Below the pieces are notes generated by a model, which saw only the letters and a program-made list of their open reading frames with translations, was not told the DNA's origin and searched no databases. A stretch of 64,000 bases of DNA from Nymphaea colorata. Lineage: Eukaryota; Streptophyta; Magnoliopsida; Nymphaeales; Nymphaeaceae. Made by a program: the position numbers and the translations under genes. The first letter of the stretch is position 1, and every line of letters begins with the position of its first letter. The stretch is taken from contig NC_045139.1 of the NCBI RefSeq assembly GCF_008831285.2, positions 7,410,204-7,474,203 on the forward strand. Reading direction: 5' to 3'. Positions 60,692 through 64,000 of this stretch are shown in pieces.

Positions 60692-63614
60692 TGGCTGACG
60701 TTCTCAGGTAGAACGCCGGTAGTTCAACATTCTCTTCTGGTGGCCTGCTTATCTCGTCTCTTGTATATGCTGCGAATGCACTTTTCGCTCAGGAGAGGTG
60801 CAGAGGTTCCTGAAATGCAGTGGTGCGAACCAGGGGAACAAGCGGCATTGGAAATGCTGATGGGTAGCAAGAATGGGTTCTTGACTAGTAGACTGAAGAA
60901 CTAATCGACCCACCAAAATAATCCTATGAAACCAAAAGGGCTTTCCCGGCTCTCACCGTACCTGCATTTTGGGTAAGTCTCTGCACAACGACTATGTGCT
61001 TGGAAGGCGGGCAAGTTTCGAAAGATGATGCATCCAAAGCCACAGGTTCTTTGCCTACAGGCCTGCTCAGTGCCCCGTCTCTCATGCTCCCTTTTTCACT
61101 CTTTCATTCTATTTCTCCATCTCCCTCTCTTTGTCTCTGGTTCTCTCCCTCGCACTCTCTTCTGCTGCATTGACGCTGCGTTTTTGCCCTTCTCGAAACT
61201 TGAAAAAATATGTTGGGTTTTGTGGGTCGGATTTTAGATCAAATTAAATTTAGATGCAAATACTATACGATTAAACTATTTTTTTTTAAATTTATATAAT
61301 TTTTTGAATTAGCTAAGGTGGGGCCACGATCAAGAATCCCTCGGCTGCCCCTGATTATGAATAACCAAAAGAACACTGCTAGATTATTCACAACAATGCA
61401 ATGACCACCTTTTATTTACCTGTTAAATAATTGCTTATTTTATTAAATTAATTAAAAAAGTTGCATTGATTTATCAATCAATAAAATAAATAAACTCATT
61501 GAATAAAAAATATGTTTAATTCTTGATTCAGTCATTTTGTATTATTTTCACATACTTTTTCTTATCAATTCTTTTTTTTTGAACTACTTATCTAAAACTT
61601 ATCTTTTATTTAAGAATATTGTTGTCTTGATTAGTAAAAGTTGGACTACTATTGATTTCATATAGTTTTGTACTGAAATTTTTATTAAGAAATTGACTTA
61701 TGATCTTGTGGCATCGTATTCATCTTCTATGAGGTTTTCACTCTAATATTATTTTTTGTGTCCAAATAAATTTATTAGTTGGTATTTATTTATTTTGATC
61801 TTTTTAATTGATATTCTAATTTTACAAGTTGTAAAATATTGTCGAGTTTTATTCCTAACTCTTTTGGATAAATAATTTTATTGTGATCCTTTAGATTTTC
61901 ATATTTTTTTTTTATCAACAAATATTTATTACCTAATCTTGATGTAGTTGGTTAAGATGTTTTAACTATTAGCTTATCATTTTTTTCAATAAATTCTTCA
62001 TGCCCATGTCTTAAATCATTTAAGGATGTGTTGTATTGTTTTCGCGTACATTCCTTGACCAATTTTTTTTTTAATTACTTATCTAAAACAACTAGTTTAT
62101 CAACTAAATAAAATTTTTATAAGGTTGCATTTTTGAGGAAATGATATGTTTGAGTAGTTATACAAATAGTTTTTTCAATAAAGAAGTTTATCATTTGGTT
62201 TTCATACTTTTTTTCATAAGTTCTTCATATGGTTTATACATTTTTCCAACAAATTATTCACATGACTTTAATATTTTTTTATATTAACTGTACATATTGA
62301 ACATTGATTTGTCTATTTTTAACTAATAACATATTTTGATAGAATAAACTATTATTTCATAATGATCACTTGTTGAGAATTATTAAATCAAGTGACCCAT
62401 ATTATTTTTTATTTAAGAAAGATATTATTTAATATTTTTTTCTAATTTCATTGAGTTAATTAAAGGAGTTTTACTTTACATCCGTAAAAAAAAGTGTTTA
62501 ATGATGTCAAATCTTCATTCGTTCTATATCCTCACTAACCCTATGAGTTAATCCTCTTAGCTTTATTGCAATAGGTGTTTTCTTTATATAACTTTGTATC
62601 TTTCAATAAAATTATATAATTTATTAAATAAAAAAATTTGTTGTTTTCCTACTAGTTAAAGATTTTTTTTTACAATTTCTGAATTATCTGTTATATATCA
62701 AATACATAAGAATTTTGGACATATTATATGATTATACAAAATAGTTTACTATTAATTAAATAAATAGTTGATAATTTGATAAATAAAACTTTTTTTATGA
62801 GTTCAATAGTATTTTTTTCATATTGACATTTCTTGATTGAAGTTTTTTTTATTATTTTTAATTACCTAAATACATTATTTAGGATATCCTGTTTAGTTGA
62901 TGCCTTAACTATAATAGTTTGTCTTTTTGCAGAGAAACGTTTAATTAAATACAATATTAATTATTAATTAATTAGTTTTATATGATATAGTTTTAAATAC
63001 TTTAAATTAAATGGTGTACATGGTAATTATATGGCACTTTATAAAAGCTATTAGCTCTTAATCAGATTATACATTCATATGCAATTTATATTCTCTTTAT
63101 GCCATAACTTTAAATTAGCGTTTTTACCTAAACTTTTTGCCCAACCATTCACTGGTTGCAACTTCAAAACCTGGTGGCACCAATTCAAACTTTCAAGTTC
63201 GGATTCAGATATGAACTCAAGATTCAGATATACTTGTTAAAATGGTGAAGTATCCGATCGCATAATTGTTTAAAACCGAATTAGTATCTGATCGGATGTT
63301 ATTTCTTAAATTCGAATCCGATTCGATTTTCTTATTTGGATGTTAAATTGCTTATAATATCTGATCTTTTAAAGACAATTCAGATGGTTATCCGATCTGT
63401 TGACAACACTAGAATCGAAAGTGCTAACAATAGGTTAGGATATGCCAGACTAGGGGCCCAAGTTTAAAAGTGAGTCTGGTCGAAACATAAACAAATTTTT
63501 TTTTAAAAAATTTACATGTAATTTTTTTTTTTTTGAAACCTTGAGAGGGTTCATGGCCCTTCTTAGTCCTCTAACTCCGTCCCCATGGTTGACTGTTCTT
63601 CACCATCAAATTAT
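60692..63614. other. very AT-rich DNA, no gene seen
   Basis: 60692-61000 continues the GC-richer relic without a clear frame. About 61240-63110 is extremely AT-rich with no coding signal, and a 'gattcggat' repeat copy lies at 63180-63410. Confidence 0.5.
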
Positions 63615-63848
63615 GGGTGGGCATCGGGCTGGGCCGGAGAGCCTGGCCCGATAAACCGGGTCTCGGCCTGGGATCGGGCTGGCCCGCCCAATTTAAAATT
63701 TAAAAATAATTTTTAACTACAAAATTATTTTTTAAATATAAAATATATTTATTAATAATAAATATATATTATTAAAACAAAAAAGTTTAAAAAAAATTAT
63801 TTTTTAAATCTAAACGGGTCGGGCCGGGCCCGACGCCCAGGCCAACAT
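63615..63848. mobile_element. non-autonomous element with GC-rich ends and AT-rich core
   Basis: Begins 'gggtgggcatcgggctgggc' and ends 'ggccgggcccgacgcccagg', largely inverse complements, around an AT core of about 130 bp. Same architecture as 29761-30094. Confidence 0.6.
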
Positions 63849-64000
63849 AAAATGCAAGATAGTCTCACCTATATCTGTTAGAGGGCTGCGCATGTAATCG
63901 CTTGCCGTTCGTGGCAAATTTCGATTACCATATAAGCAAATGCCTAACTAAGGCAAACTTAAGCATGTTAACTTGCTTTAGGACATACGGAGGTGGGCAT

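Overview
This is nuclear DNA from a flowering plant. The evidence is spliced genes with GT-AG introns, a cytosolic-type plant GAPDH of the MGKIKIGINGFGRIGR class, a plant MAD2, a neprosin-family relic, Ty1/copia retrotransposons, many MITE-like repeats and long AT and GA microsatellites. The base composition is AT-rich and genes are sparse. The sequence does not settle the lineage.

Layout. At 1-2676 lies the 5' part of a copia element on the minus strand whose gag-pol frame is open up to the window edge. At 2672-14556 is a tandem duplication carrying two very-long-chain 3-ketoacyl-CoA reductase (KCR) genes. KCR-A (3039-5558) is a pseudogene; KCR-B (10034-14556) is intact. At 15291-16494 is a neprosin-like relic on the minus strand, directly beside a complete young but defective copia insertion (16512-21849, TSD CGTAG). 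Repeat-rich DNA follows, with a tandem duplication at 23.5-23.9 kb and a TTATCTCAT repeat at 24.0-24.8 kb. KCR-C (26646-31897) is a third, intact copy. A 0.77-kb inverted repeat sits at 33.96-34.73 kb. MAD2 (37325-38737, minus) and cytosolic GAPDH (42029-44700, minus) are complete housekeeping genes. 45-55 kb holds MITEs, short duplications and a foldback version of the TTATCTCAT repeat. KCR-D (55249-56770, minus) is a fourth, more divergent intact KCR. From 57 kb on there is a polypurine tract, a short decayed coding relic (60.41-60.69 kb) and about 2 kb of very AT-rich DNA.

How the genes fit together. The theme is local expansion of the KCR family, whose product makes the first reduction in fatty-acid elongation at the ER. 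All four copies share the same three-exon structure, with a 70-nt middle exon. They span the stages of duplicate evolution: intact tandem copy, diverged intact copies, and a copy that lost its catalytic tyrosine, reading frame, last exon and TATA box. MAD2 and GAPC are unrelated neighbours. No CRISPR, operon or prokaryotic system is present. Exon boundaries were read by eye from frame, homology and splice signals.
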